This document shows positions 1 through 12,127 of a DNA stretch of 64,000 bases, one piece after another. Origin of the DNA: Stratiolaelaps scimitus (taxonomy: Eukaryota > Arthropoda > Arachnida > Mesostigmata > Laelapidae); the NCBI GenBank assembly GCA_019614645.1, contig JABWDB010000002.1, positions 25,223,501-25,287,500 of the forward strand. The letters run 5' to 3'. A program made the position numbers and the translations under genes. How positions within the stretch are numbered: the first letter of the stretch is position 1; every line of letters begins with the position of its first letter. The notes below the pieces were generated by a model. The model was not told where the DNA came from. It was given only the letters and a program-made list of their open reading frames with translations, and did no database searches.

Positions 1-2158
1 GCTTGCCTACATCACAATGTGGCTACTCGAGTCCAGATGCAGCCCGTATCCAGTGACAAGTGGTGGTGCAGTTTTCTCACAGTCCGTTGGCACGCAACAA
101 TACCTTATCGTCCCACGATACCCCCTCCCCTCTATCCAGCCCGGCCGAGATCCACCCGCAGGGGCCACCAGGCGGCTGAACTCTTCAACAGCCAACAGCT
201 TCGCCCACCCCTCATCCTTCGGCCCATTATGGCTCCAACTGTATTTGCCGGTTCAGTGAACGCCGACCTGCACCGTCTTCTCGCTTTTTCGACGGGTTCT
301 ACCCTAGCGATGGCGAGGCAAAGTACTCACAGAGACGGAACGGAACGCCAACGACGAAGTGGGCGGCAACGTTGTTCCCTCGTTTTTTTTCGAACACTTC
401 CACTTTAGCGTGGATGGCCGGTGGAGGTGGGGTGGCCGTCTCAACACGCACGACCGTTAGGCACCAGGGCCGACCGAGAATAGGTCGAGAAAAACGAAGA
501 CGTGGAACAGATACGGCCATGATCAGGACGGTGGCCTGAAGCTGTGGCCCCCCCACCTTCGTCGTTCCGCTTTAAATCCGTTTTCGATTTTGGCGAACAT
601 TTCTTTTTGGGTACGCCGTCCATGTCGCATTGTTGGATGTTGAACAGGCGCTCAAGTCATGAAATGCAACAGCGGCATGGACCGCGTTGACGCCACCAAC
701 AGGAGTATGACACACACACGCGCACAAGCACAGACAAATTTCAGTACATGCTTCTAGTTTGTCTCTGGTCGGCGTCTTCCAAGGAGCACCTAGGTACCAT
801 ATGTATCGTATAATCGAAACTATAACCATTCAACCAAATCTAACAATCGAACCAAATACAACGAATCATCTGTCAGATCAGACAGCCATTCGCCTGATTC
901 GAAATAACGGGACTCGAATCAGCGCCCCTTAACAATTTCCGCTAGGGACTTAACGGCGCTGACAATTAGCGATGCAAATTAGGTTATAGAATTACATTTG
1001 CATTATTCGATGATACGTATCCGGCATAAAAGAACCCAGTAAATAATACTGACGTTGGCGTCCGCATTGACGAAAATCGCATGTCGACCTTTAAACTTTT
1101 AGGACAGCGGGTTGCGTATGGAGTGTTGCTCGGGGTAGCTGTTCACAGGTGCTACCGTGGATTAAAATGTCGGCACTACCCGGCTGCCGGCTGATCAGTG
1201 TGAACTGTTATGTGCGTATGCTGCTATCAACTTCGATTGTTGGCATGTTCCAAGACCTCGTGAAATTAATCACCGCTTGGTTGATATATATATAGGAAAC
1301 AATTTAGATACGGTAATATTAAATAAGAAGAGTTCCTCTGAGCTTCGTAAATATGACGAATACATTAAATAAATACAAGCATTTTATCTAATGGGACCCA
1401 TTTGGCAAAACGAAATGTTTACAGATACTGCAGTTGCAAGAGTAAGCATTTTTATGCTATAGGACTATTGTTAGATGAGCGATACACGGTCGCTGTTCGA
1501 ATCGATCAACGAAATATATAACTTTAACATTCTATAGATGGCTAACCTGTCTACACTTAATTGATATTCGTAACTTGAGCAACATAATTACCTCTGAATA
1601 CTCGACAAATGATCGATCAACAGAATGAATAATTCACAGTTTGCGGTGCAACTCGAGATATACATATTACTAAACAACGATTAAGTATTCGGCTGTACTA
1701 GAAATTTGAATTCGACAAACGATTTATAATGAGATTAGTTTGCCTGAAACCTAAACAACCTTACGCATATTATAACCGTCGTTTGTAGGAACGGACTCAG
1801 AACTACGGACCCATAATAGCGATAAATTATGTTGTATTGTTGTATCACTAGTAGCGTATTGATTAATGAAGTACAAGTTTAGATGGCACATGGAGACTAC
1901 ACTCAGCATAGGAATACATGTTTGGATAGGGATAACAAGATATCGACAAGCATCATCGCAAATATATAATTGGGTTGTCTGTTGTTACCATATAAAGTAA
2001 ATATGTAAATCTAAAACAGCCCTTATTACTCAAGGACAAACATCTTTATTATTAAGTGGCATAATTCTTTATTGTTGCAGTAGCTTGATACAGAGCTATA
2101 CGCAAAAGCATTTCAGATGCTGTCTGTTTTGAGTACCATTGTAATCTAGATTTTATAG
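1..2158. other. Non-coding: mixed composition, then AT-rich
   Basis: Up to about 830 the DNA is moderately GC-rich with overlapping short frames on both strands, none protein-like. From 830 on it is AT-rich with dense stops. No tRNA, repeat array or transposon end was recognised. Confidence 0.5.
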
Positions 2159-2200
2159 CATATGCCTCTCAAGGGTTCAATTCCAAAATGTTTATTTAAG
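2159..2200 (+). CDS. Candidate 42-base microexon
   Basis: gattttatag ends at 2158 and gtgagtaggt begins at 2201, enclosing 14 open codons: HMPLKGSIPKCLFK. The length is a multiple of three and the donor is strong. The acceptor has a poor pyrimidine tract and the surroundings are AT-rich intergenic-like DNA. Confidence 0.15.
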
Positions 2201-4897
2201 GTGAGTAGGTTTCTTAATTCTGCTTTTACACCCTCCCACACGAGGCGTCACAAGCCTACTCTGATGTCGAAAGCTGGCTAATCTAGAAGGAACGCTCTAG
2301 TTAAGTCGTAAGTTATTCCTGGAGTAAAACTTTACTTTTTTCACAAACTAATAATCAGACCAAATAGAAACGGAAAGAAAACGGCGGACGGCGATATAAC
2401 TAGAACCTGTCGCTCTTTAAATACCTTTGCATTCAACTGTATTTGAGATGTTCGATGGCAGGTAGATGTAAAATCAGTCGGAGAAGGTCGGTGCTATTTC
2501 GGTTGAATCATTTTAGCAGTCACGTTCGATGGAAACGTCACTTAGGTGTGCCCAATCGTGCTAGCAATAGCGAATGCTGAGCGCGCATCTCCTGACTCAA
2601 GACAACTGGACAGGTTGTCTTGAATTAGGACATGGAGAGTAGCGTATCCTATGTTCTCCTTCTCCTCTCGGCATCCGGGTGTCTCTTTTTTCCTAGGTAT
2701 CGAACACCCCTACCCTCTATCTATCTATCCCCATGGCTGTTCTTTACCGTCTCATATAATGGAGAAGAGATCTCACAGCCACCGCCCACACTCCACATCT
2801 TCCTGCCCTAGTTAACTTCGTTCACTTCATCTCCTGGTTTGACTTTGCTTCTCTGTGTTCCTCTCAGTGACTTCTCCTCCTGGCTACGCTCGCCTTCGAA
2901 ACGACGTTCACCTTCTCCAGCTTATGGATAGCTCGACAGGATCCAACTGTCACACCGACCACGTAATTTACGTACAGTGGGGTGGGCGTATTGCTGCGCT
3001 CCTTGAACATACCCACCCAGCTTTCCTGACACGTCACTTCTTCTTCAACGGCCGAGCCGCAGAGCTGTGCTGAGAAAAGAAGACGGGGGTTTTCGTTTAG
3101 ATGGTTGAAATTTTTGTGAACACAGAGGGTTGGTTTCAGCATGCGCGCGGCGACGGGCCTCGTCAAAGGGAATGGATCCACTCTTCTTTGCTCGTATTTC
3201 CTATTGCCCATTATCGATACCCACAGGTAAGATCAGCCAGTTGTAGGATACAGCCAGTACTGCCTCGGGGGAATTTCCACGCCATTTCACGTTGTACCGT
3301 GTATTTAAGCCACAGAAGCAAGCTCCGCACCTCATTCCCTGTTCCGCGGCGAGCCATGTTCAGAACCCGCTTCGAAAAAAGGGGTCGCGCAGCATCGCCT
3401 GTCTTTTCTTGCGCGTAATTCACACGGAAACGAAAGACCGACCTGCTGCCCCCATACCGGCCCGCGCTCCATAGCGAGCTGTGCCTGCCTTCCCGATACT
3501 GCCATCGCCATGTCGGGGCTCCCTTCCAATTCCCGGTCTCCACGCGCGCTCCAGTCGTCATATGAGTCCACGCGCTTTTTGAGATTGAGTGAATGAGACG
3601 TACGCTCGCGAAATAAGATTTAGGACATTCCTAGAGGAGACTTTCGAGGCGCCGTTAAAGAGCGCAGCATGACAGGACGTAGGTACGTTTGACTGCCGGC
3701 AGAAGTGCTGTTCGCAAAGCGGAAGCATAAAAATGTTGCTGGTCCGTAGGAGAGCTAGGTAACTCGATATTCATCGAGGAGACCGTCATGATGACGATCT
3801 CCAAGTCTCGTGGTTGACTCAATTGGGTGGCGGCTCGACGAGTGGCTGCTTCCTGGCAGCGTCCTATGGGTCTCTTCGATCTCCTTAAACCTTCGTACAT
3901 TCAGAGGAAATTGAGGAGGCGGTGGACAACATCGTTCGATAGCCGGGTGGATTCCGCACCCTGGTGCTCTCGCCGAGCAAGTTCATCAATACCGAAGACG
4001 CCTGATGCTAAGTCGATTCACCGGCCGCTGACCCCACAACCTCCATCCAAACACACACACACACACCAATGGGCAGTTTGCGACCGCAAGAAGTCGCCAG
4101 TCAATGCCAATTGTGCCCGTTGCTGAAACCCAGAAAGAAACTGATTTACGTTATAGCGTATCGACAATGGCAAATCGAGAACCACGCCGATTGGTAAATT
4201 GTCTCAATTGGTTGATGTCGCTTTCAAAAAATGGCCTATGTGCCACGGTCATTTTGGATTAGTATGTTTCTCTCAAGTGCCTACATTGCAGCAATGGTTC
4301 TCGAACCGGAGTCCACTTCTCTTCTGTTTCTCTCCGCCCGTATCGGAGGAATCGTATTCGAATCGAATATGGAAATCTGGGGCAGACTGCAGCCCAAAAA
4401 CGCTCCGACTCTAATGAAGCAGCTATGCTGTACACGCGGATATAGACGGGGACGAACAACGAGATGCCCAGTAGTGCTCAATGACGGCGAGCGTCATTCT
4501 GTGGTCGCCGAATATGTGAGCAAAGGGTAGCTCTACAACTTCTATCATAGAAATAGGTAACTACATGTACATTATGTGTGTCCTAATTAAGTAGATGACG
4601 TTTGTTGAATTATACCCATCGAAAACGGCAAGCGAGTGTCAGTTTATCTGCAAAAGTTGTTTTCTTGTAGTTGTCGCATATGCATGAAATTCAGAATATC
4701 ATAAATAAACTAACTCTTCGAACGCATCCAAGTGTGTATACCAAATGTATCCTGTAGAAGACTGACATTGTCATTCTTTTGTGTGACATGACAACCACAT
4801 GGTCAGTATCGACGTCGTAAATGATGACGCGAACCAAGATGTCCGTGGAATCGCTCTTGTTGTTCAATAGGTTGTCTCTCTAATTTTGTTCACTCGA
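2201..4897. other. Non-coding around the 3.2 kb candidate exon
   Basis: A pyrimidine-rich stretch (about 2650-2870, ctcctt and tctctt words) leads into a GC-balanced block to about 4130 with a short CA run at 4049-4066. A 99-codon frame at 4231-4530 begins MAYVPRSFWISMFLSSAYIA but matches nothing I know. The rest has no supportable feature. Confidence 0.4.
3140..3226 (+). CDS. Candidate exon bounded by good splice sites
   Basis: ggttggtttcag ends at 3139 and CACAG followed by gtaagatc marks a consensus donor at 3227. The 87 bases are open in two frames. One starts at an ATG in the second base and gives MRAATGLVKGNGSTLLCSYF then LLPIIDTH, which has a hydrophobic core like a weak signal peptide. 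The other is phase 0-0 (HARGDGPRQREWIHSSLLVF then PIAHYRYPQ). I cannot choose between them. Confidence 0.2.
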
Positions 4898-4962
4898 TTT
4901 ACATACATTATACTCGGTTAATTTTGCAAAAGCAAAATTAGCCGAGTAGAATATGTGGTAAA
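4898..4962 (+). ncRNA. Long stem-loop, possible small-RNA precursor or miniature palindrome
   Basis: Positions 4902-4927 pair with 4932-4957 over 26 positions, with two mismatches and two G-T wobbles, across a four-base loop (aaaa, 4928-4931). Outside this, ttta (4898-4901) can pair with taaa after a one-base bulge. The inner half is nearly perfect: actcggttaattttgc against gcaaaattagccgagt. The G-T wobbles rather than random mismatches hint at a selected RNA fold. The tight loop is atypical for a miRNA precursor, so a palindromic insertion is an alternative. Confidence 0.35.
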
Positions 4963-5517
4963 CACCTACCGTGTGTGAATTTATTTTTGGTTTATAATAG
5001 TATATAGTTTTTCGTGTGTGCTTTATCGTCCTGGTGTTGAGCATCTTCTCGCGCCGCTCGTTTAGGGAGAAATGGTAGAAAGTGATGTAGCCAACGAGCC
5101 GTTTGTTGCACCATAGGATGAAGTGCTTTGCCGTCAACTGCTGTGTGAGCTCTTGGCACACAGCTGGCGATCAGGTTGATCCCATATAATCATTATGATC
5201 ATTACAGGAGCTGGCGGAGAAGGTATTAGGGTGACTCTTCAGCTACAGCAATACGAGTAGGGCGGGCAGTATGCCCTCTGCTCCCCTTGCCCTATCTACG
5301 GCATCGCTATTTGCAACGAAAATAATGACTTCTGATATGAGCACGATAGCGGGCGACGCCTCCCTGCCTACACCCGATCTCTCCATCTCGCATGCTCTCA
5401 GCGGCAACTTAATATAATGTTGGATTATTAGCTGGCTACTGCCTACAGCTATGTATTTGTTCCCTTGAAACGGGGCCTCCCCAGGCGCACTTCTCTCTCT
5501 CCTCTCTCTCTCTTTAG

Positions 5518-5541
5518 GTAGAGGGCCACTCAAGAAATCCG
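5518..5541 (+). CDS. Candidate 24-base microexon
   Basis: A long CT-rich tract (about 5490-5515) ends in ttag at 5517, an excellent 3' splice site. Exactly 24 bases later comes gtaagtacc, an excellent 5' splice site. The enclosed exon is GTAGAGGGCCACTCAAGAAATCCG. Its length is a multiple of three, and it is open in two phases (phase 0: VEGHSRNP; one other phase gives RGPLKKS). Known: frame-neutral microexons of this size, behind strong pyrimidine tracts, occur in neuronal genes. Inferred only; the CT tract could be just a microsatellite and the donor chance. Confidence 0.25.
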
Positions 5542-7396
5542 GTAAGTACCCGCAGAACGATCGACACTGCTCTGCCCTGTCCGCCGCAACGCTCCCTCGT
5601 TTCTAGCGCAGTTGCTAGCTTACTTCACTGAAATCGCGGAACATGAAGAGTGAGGGAGCGGCAGTTGACTCCATCTGGCACCACTGCCCTGCCAACACTG
5701 ATCGAAAGATTCCTAGATTCAGACCCTGGAGGTTCTGATGGCGGCATTCATGGTACGTAGCGCCATCGAGAGGGCGATAGACCGCTAGCGCGATTGTTGG
5801 GTCGATAAGGGCTGGTGAGATTAGGAGCAGGAGGAGAAGAAGTAAAGGAAAAATGAGAACTCGTAACAACACGAGCGGTTCGTCTGTAGTCGAGTCAGCT
5901 CATAGGGTGGCTGAAATTACGTAACTTGACTGGCTACACATACACATTTTGTTAGGCTAACTAGTAAACTGTAGCTTTGCTATTGGGTTCAGAGTCGTCT
6001 TTCCCGATACGTTCGATTTCGTCTGGAACTGAATTCATCTTTGATGACACCTCCTGCACATCTTTTTGAAAGCGTTTAAAACTTAAGAGAAGGAAATAAA
6101 TCTAATGGTTCAATAGAAGACAATCTTTTTGGATCGAGAGTCAGTCCCGTTTCTTGGATACAGGTATCAGATCGTTTGTGGGATTTTGTGGCCAGTTTCT
6201 CGATTGTACGTAGTTGATCATTTTCCGAAGAGTTGTATTATTTGCAGTTGCATATAACTTTCAAAGTGACCGGTGGACAGACACGGACTTCTAAGAGTGA
6301 TATATTCAGATCTTTTTTCAGTTGCGGCGATTACTTCATCGTCTGATTGTTTATATTTGTTGTTGATTAGATAAAAGGCGTGAGAGCATCAGCATGACCG
6401 AATTCGTTAGTTTTTTTTTCAAATTGATATCCAAGTTATTAATGGCGCATCATTTTGATTGATTTACGGTGTATATAAGGATACTCTTTCGTTACCAAAA
6501 ATGCTTAGGAGTGGCTTACGGTCGGTAAGTAAGATGAATTTTCTATACCTACGAGACCTCTGATATGCAAAAACAAGAGCGAGGACTTCTTTTTCTATTT
6601 ATGCGTATTTTTGTTCTGCTTTATGTTTGGGTTTATACTACATTACTAAATAGTTTATATTACTATAAGGTTTATTGCCTCTAAATCCGGGCGCTTTGCG
6701 AATCTCGTTGTCACCAAGCATCCGGTTCTTTAGTCGCCTGCCAGTGACACCGAGGGAGGTACCCCGTAATTTCTGTTGTTGCAAAAAGTTGAAAGTCCTT
6801 GAAAGCTGAAGTTGAGAGCGCACTCGTCTGTAATCAGATACCGAAAGCTAGACGATTTTTGGCTGTATCATTGCATGCTGGGCGTACGGAAACCACCTGC
6901 TTCTCCTCCCCGACGAACCTCTCGTCTGTGAACCCGGGGGAGTGGCTATACGGTATATCAGGGACGATCGCAAAAATATCTTGCTAGTGTGAGTAATTGC
7001 AGCTTCTCAAATGCACCTCCTCTGACATCAGTTCTTCAAAGCGCTCAAAGAAACACATGATCATATGGAGCAATCATTGGAGACTCGGGGGGGGGAAGGA
7101 ACAATATTAATGAGCATGGCAAGGTGGTGTTTATGCCCTATATGTGTTATGTGCTTTTCTACGCAACATTCGCTCTGTAGGTGCACAGATAGAGTTGAAC
7201 AATTAATTTGATACATTGCACCGTCCCTGCCGCTCCGCCTATCACATATGGGAATTATGGGGTTGTGGATTAGATTTGGTAAGCCTCTAGCCCAAATGCT
7301 CTGATCGAATTTCCTCGTTAAAAAAAGGCATCTTTTAATGCATCTTGATCGTCTCATGAGATTGATTGAATGAGTTGCTCTAGAAGAGGGGATTAG
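5542..7396. other. Non-coding, mostly AT-rich
   Basis: Only short frames without protein character. A TATA-like gtatataagg at about 6471 and a gtaagtaag word at 6524 stand alone, without any exon to attach to. Confidence 0.45.
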
Positions 7397-7535
7397 CCTT
7401 ATTAAACCTTTTATTAGAAGACATTTGAGAATCCTTACTAAAGCCATATATATCATTTTCCTTATTTGGGAGACATTATTAAAGATTTCAATATCCTTAT
7501 TATAGCTTTTTATTTGAAGACATTTAAAAACATTG
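7397..7535 (+). repeat. Three degenerate copies of an AT-rich unit
   Basis: Three consecutive stretches start with a CCTTA-type word and share the order CCTTATTAAAGC, then TTTTATTTGAAGACATTT, then an A-rich end. They are 7397-7432, 7433-7494 (which carries extra sequence in the middle) and 7495-7535. The array creates a long minus-strand frame (7061-7573) by its periodic lack of stops, which I do not believe is a gene. Confidence 0.5.
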
Positions 7536-10440
7536 ATTCTAGAAGCGTGTGCTTGTAGTAACAATAGGACCAAATATTAGGCAATGACTGTTATTTTTTA
7601 TTTTCAATTAACTGTTACAGAAACCACATACTCCAAGCGAGTATCTAATACATCATCATGCTATACTGCAGCGAGGGCCAGCAAAATTTACCCAGAGCTT
7701 TTGCTTCCTGCACCCAGAAGGTCACCTCCATAAAAAGCAACAACGAATGCACCATGTGAAGCTGTGCCTTTTCTTTCGGCGCATCGGAAAGTCGCACGTC
7801 ATAACGCAAATCGAAGCTCACTTGATGACGTTTGATCCAGCGCACTCGTATACGACTGACTATGCGTGTATAGCGGTACATATCGTGGGTAGTGTAGCGG
7901 CAGAAGTAGCAGCAGGTCTTTTCTATAACCTGCAAGTATCAGTTGGACCCTGCCAGCTTTCAAGCGACGAACTTGCGAAGGATCAGCGCTGGATTCTCGT
8001 ATTTGTGCTTCTCTGACGATGCCAAATACTCGATTGGATTTAGGCGGGAGCGGACGCGCCAATGCAGGGCGGAATCGGCGAAAGCCTTCGAACCTTGGAA
8101 GGATGTGAATGCGTGATAAGCTAGGCAAACGTGTTCACCGTCTGGCTAGCAGAATCGACGCAGAAATCGACCAGGACCATTCGGACGACTGCGTTTCGAC
8201 ACCGCTCGAATTAAGGGGCTTCGAAGAAAATTTGCGTCATTGGGCGAATTGGGTCGACCTGTCAATTTGTACTTTTCTGACTATTCGTTTCGAAAGGTGA
8301 GGCCAACGAAGCGAGGGCGAAGTCTCGTTTCGACAATACAGGGAGATTTAGACTTAGACGGGATTTATACAGCCGCATCAGGCTTCTCCTCCTTTCGAGT
8401 TAGGGATTAGGAGACGTCGAGATCGAATGAACGTTGCCAATGAGCATGCCTTGCTAGGTGACCCGAACAGGTGCAAACGCTTTAGGGCTTGCGTTTAATC
8501 AAGGTGTCGATTGCTTTCGGAAGATACTTATATGGGGGGATATCACGCGGAGGCCATTCAAGTATACAAAGGATTCCGTGCGATGCTGGCTTGAAATACA
8601 TAGCAAACAATGCTAAGTGTCAAATGTACCCTTAAATTAAAAAAAGGACGTGGAAAGACTCAATATCGTGTCCACGTAAAGGCTCTATTTGCCTTCGAAA
8701 AGGAGGAGGATTTAAAACCTTCTCGACGTAAAGTGTCCGACCAGTTGAGCTAATGTATTCACGGGATGTAGAAAGCTCAGTTACTCGTCATGGATTATAG
8801 AATAAACACTTGGAAAATAGAATTAGCACACACAAAGGATTTGTATTTCAAACGCATTTAAATGTTGTGCCTAATCTGTCTTCCTCTGTCTCTTGTTCTC
8901 GTCCTCCTAGAAATAAAAAAAGGTGATCTCTTCCCACATTCAAGGCTGGTAACACCGAGAGGCTTCAAATAGTCATAGCACGTTATTTAAATAATAAATA
9001 GGTTACAGTTGTCCTGTATGATCGTAGGTAAAGGACAGTTGTGATAGATATGCTTCAGCAAGCCGCATTCGCACTTCGACTATTCGTTCACAATTGATCA
9101 ATTGACCTAATTATAATAGTATTGTACATATGCACCAACTTCGACCCCTACTCGCGATTGTGTGGACAGCAGGGGTACTGTCAGCACAAGCTATCTCGCG
9201 GACCTTTGAGATGTTGTAGTCGACGAAATATTCGATGCGTTACAATTGGTTCCAGCTCCATGAATTCAACCTATTAGTGTTGCATAGATATTGCAGTGTG
9301 CTGTCTATCTGTATGCTTTTCATTGTATTTAAATGTGCAACGAACCGTGGGGGATGCCACGTCTATCTAGATTAACATGTATATAGTTCTGCCATGTAGA
9401 TCGTATCATCTAATCGGCTTAGAGCCTGGTACACGAACCTTGTCAACGGCTTAAAGAAAATTATTCACGAAAGGCCCCACAGGCTCCACGCATACTACTA
9501 TTCATCTGCAATAGATACCTCCATAAATCTAATTAGTATTATTATAATTAAGTTACTTTGCTTTAGCTAATTGTTATGTGCCGGTAAATTTCTAAGTAGG
9601 TCTAACTTGGATCCATTCAGGGTCCTTGAAAGTCATCAACTTGGTTAAAGGATCTAGTCGGGCTGGCTACCATCAAGAAGTCAAAGGTGCCCAAAATAGT
9701 TTGTATTCACCACAAATATTTAACGTAATTATAAATTGGCCTTTCGCATTCATTTTCTGATTTGTACTACACTCCTTTTTATTTGTTGAATTTGTTGTAA
9801 AGTTATTCATTCCATTCGTCTAGTCAGAGGCTGTGACACCAGCCAGACACTTTACGAGGTATCCTCATACTGCAAGTTATAGTTGCAGCGTTTTTTTTTT
9901 ATCTTACCGTAGCGGGCTATCTCTTCTATTAGAAAAATCTCTATATTCAGGAAAACCCTCACAATAGGGTACCGTATCATTGATAAAAATCCCTAAAGCC
10001 AGTCTTCCACCTGCGATGAGATACAATGACCAAAGCCTGGCAATACACTCGTAGTCTGTGCCCTCTGCTCATATTGACACGGTGTCAAATGAATAGGCAC
10101 CGAACGAGAACAAGTCATTAGAAAGCGTTCCCAGCTCTGTTCAACATCTACACCCTCAACGAATCCCTCTTGACAAGACAGACTGAGAGTTAGAGACAGA
10201 GAGGGCTGAAGCAAAATTCGATGAGTAGCTTCTGGATTCAACGAAGGGAGCGCTCGAGCCTACAGATGTGCCAAGAGCTCGATAATGCTCTGTCGTCCTA
10301 CATCGTTCTCACAACAGAATTAGCCACTAGCGGCGCGTACACTCTATCTGTACGGATCGACACAACATTCAGCAGCTACACGTCAGCTAAACCTGTTCCT
10401 TTCTAGGTTGTTCGAGCAACATCCGATTAGCATCCACATA
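7536..10440. other. Non-coding
   Basis: 7.6-8.5 kb is GC-balanced with the word cgtttcga repeated near 8190, 8286 and 8327; the remainder is AT-rich. Short frames only, no recognisable protein. Confidence 0.45.
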
Positions 10441-10823
10441 TTCCATGATTGGCGGTCGGCGTAAAGAGCAAACGCAGACCGGGACGAAACGGGGGGACCA
10501 GAGAGGTTTCGAGGTTACATCTCGCGGGGACTACTCGTCGCCGTCAGCGTGATGGACGAACAGCAAAACTGCATTACGACAGTTCGCCAGATTCATTGTA
10601 CGCTCGTGGCTTGGTCCAATCGTCCTCGTTCCTCTCTGGTGTTCTCTCTTTCTCCCTCTCTCTGATTCTCATCATCAATACTGTGGCTGTAACACTGTAG
10701 TATCTGCACACGAAGTTCAGTATCTCTCTCGCTCTCTTTCCTGTCTCCCATTTTCCTTTTGCTGGCTACTTGCCCCGGAATTTTGCGAGTGATTCAGCTT
10801 CAGTCTCCGTCGCCGCATCTTTC

Positions 10824-10864
10824 CTGCTGCTGTTGTTGTTGTTGCTGCGGCGGCGGCGGCGGCG
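10824..10864 (+). repeat. CTG/TTG/CGG triplet repeat
   Basis: An interrupted trinucleotide run shifting from ctg through ttg to cgg, inside a GC-rich block. In one frame it would encode Leu and Arg, in another Cys and Gly. No gene is supported around it. Confidence 0.8.
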
Positions 10865-11927
10865 CCCGTTCGTTGGGTCGTTCCGATTCGCTCGCTGTCT
10901 GCGTCGTGTCATTGCGCGAATCTGCCATCTGGGTAGGGACAGGCGGAGTTACACGTTCGGTTCCTGTCGGTGGGAGCCTCTTTATCTGCTGGCATCTCGG
11001 CCGACCAGTCGGCTCTAGTGCATGTATGCCCGTGTATTTGCCACCGTGCTTGTTTCATGCTTCTCGACCGTGCCACTCGGTTGTTCGATGTTGTCGATCT
11101 GCGGTAGCTGTGCTACATTCACATCTGAAATAAAATACGCTGAAATTTTAGAACGAAATACTCGAATTCGACTAAAATTTCATCTGTGTATCGACATGAA
11201 GGGGACACTTGACGAAGGACGTTCCCGCAGCAGGGAATTCGTCATCGAGACCTTGAGATTTTGGACTATTTTGACACGGGCCATTATCGAGAACGATCGG
11301 GGGACACAATTCAATACACGCCATGCAGATTTGGTACAATAAAAAGTACATCAAAAGCTACTTGAACTCAACCCCTCTTATCCTACTCTTATCGCTCGGG
11401 GATAGCAAACTCGAGATTCGGGTACTGATAAGAAGCTTCGAATGTGTTTTTACCCCGTGCCGAAAGACTCTCTACAAGGGTTATGCACATGAACAAAAGT
11501 CTCTGCAAAACAATGATATTTTCTAGGGTAGAAAGATCCGACGTGTCCGAGAGAGAGTTAATTGGGCGGCAGCGTCACTTTTGACAGCTAACTCTGGCTG
11601 CGAAAGCAACCGATCGCTAGTTCGAGTGCAATAACACGAATCTCAGTTGGACATAAAATCTCGTGACTTGTTAATTATAATAACAACAATTATAGATCTT
11701 AAAGTCTACAAGGATGTGTATGTCTGTGTGTACAGGAGGATGTACAGGTTTAGCAACACTCGTCTCATACAACGACCGCTTACAACAGCCGAATTATCAT
11801 GTTTCGACGTTAACCTTGTTGCCTCTCTGGCTTCCTTGCTTCGACCTCCCTTTGCGGTCGAAGTCACCCAAGAAAGTGTAACATATCACTTTGATCGTTA
11901 TACGCGACGATCAGTTGCCTTACCCAT

Positions 11928-11930
<3 letters not shown>

Positions 11931-11959
<29 letters not shown>
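11931..11959 (+). repeat. (ATT)n microsatellite
   Basis: Uninterrupted att repeat of about 29 bases. Confidence 0.9.
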
Positions 11960-12087
11960 GTGTGCATAAAACAGCACTCGAAATATATTAATCAAAATGA
12001 TCGCCATATAGTCATATGAGTTATGCGGGAAGCTGTGAGAGTCACATTTTAGGTCACATCACTGGCAGCCGGAGACACAGCAGTGAC

Positions 12088-12127
12088 ATGGAGGACTTCA
12101 GCCGGCGGGACGAGCTGACGGGTGGTG
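12088..12127 (+). CDS. Candidate short first coding exon
   Basis: ATG in a fair start context (gtgacATGG) opens MEDFSRRDELTGG and reaches gtacgtacg, a usable donor, after 40 bases (phase 1). It lies in a GC-richer block that also holds CACAG at about 12143-12147 as an alternative end. It is supported only by a start, a donor and composition. Confidence 0.15.

Noticed and set aside
7061..7573. 170-codon minus-strand ORF in AT-rich DNA
   Set aside because: Explained in part by the degenerate repeat at 7397-7535 and otherwise compositionally random.
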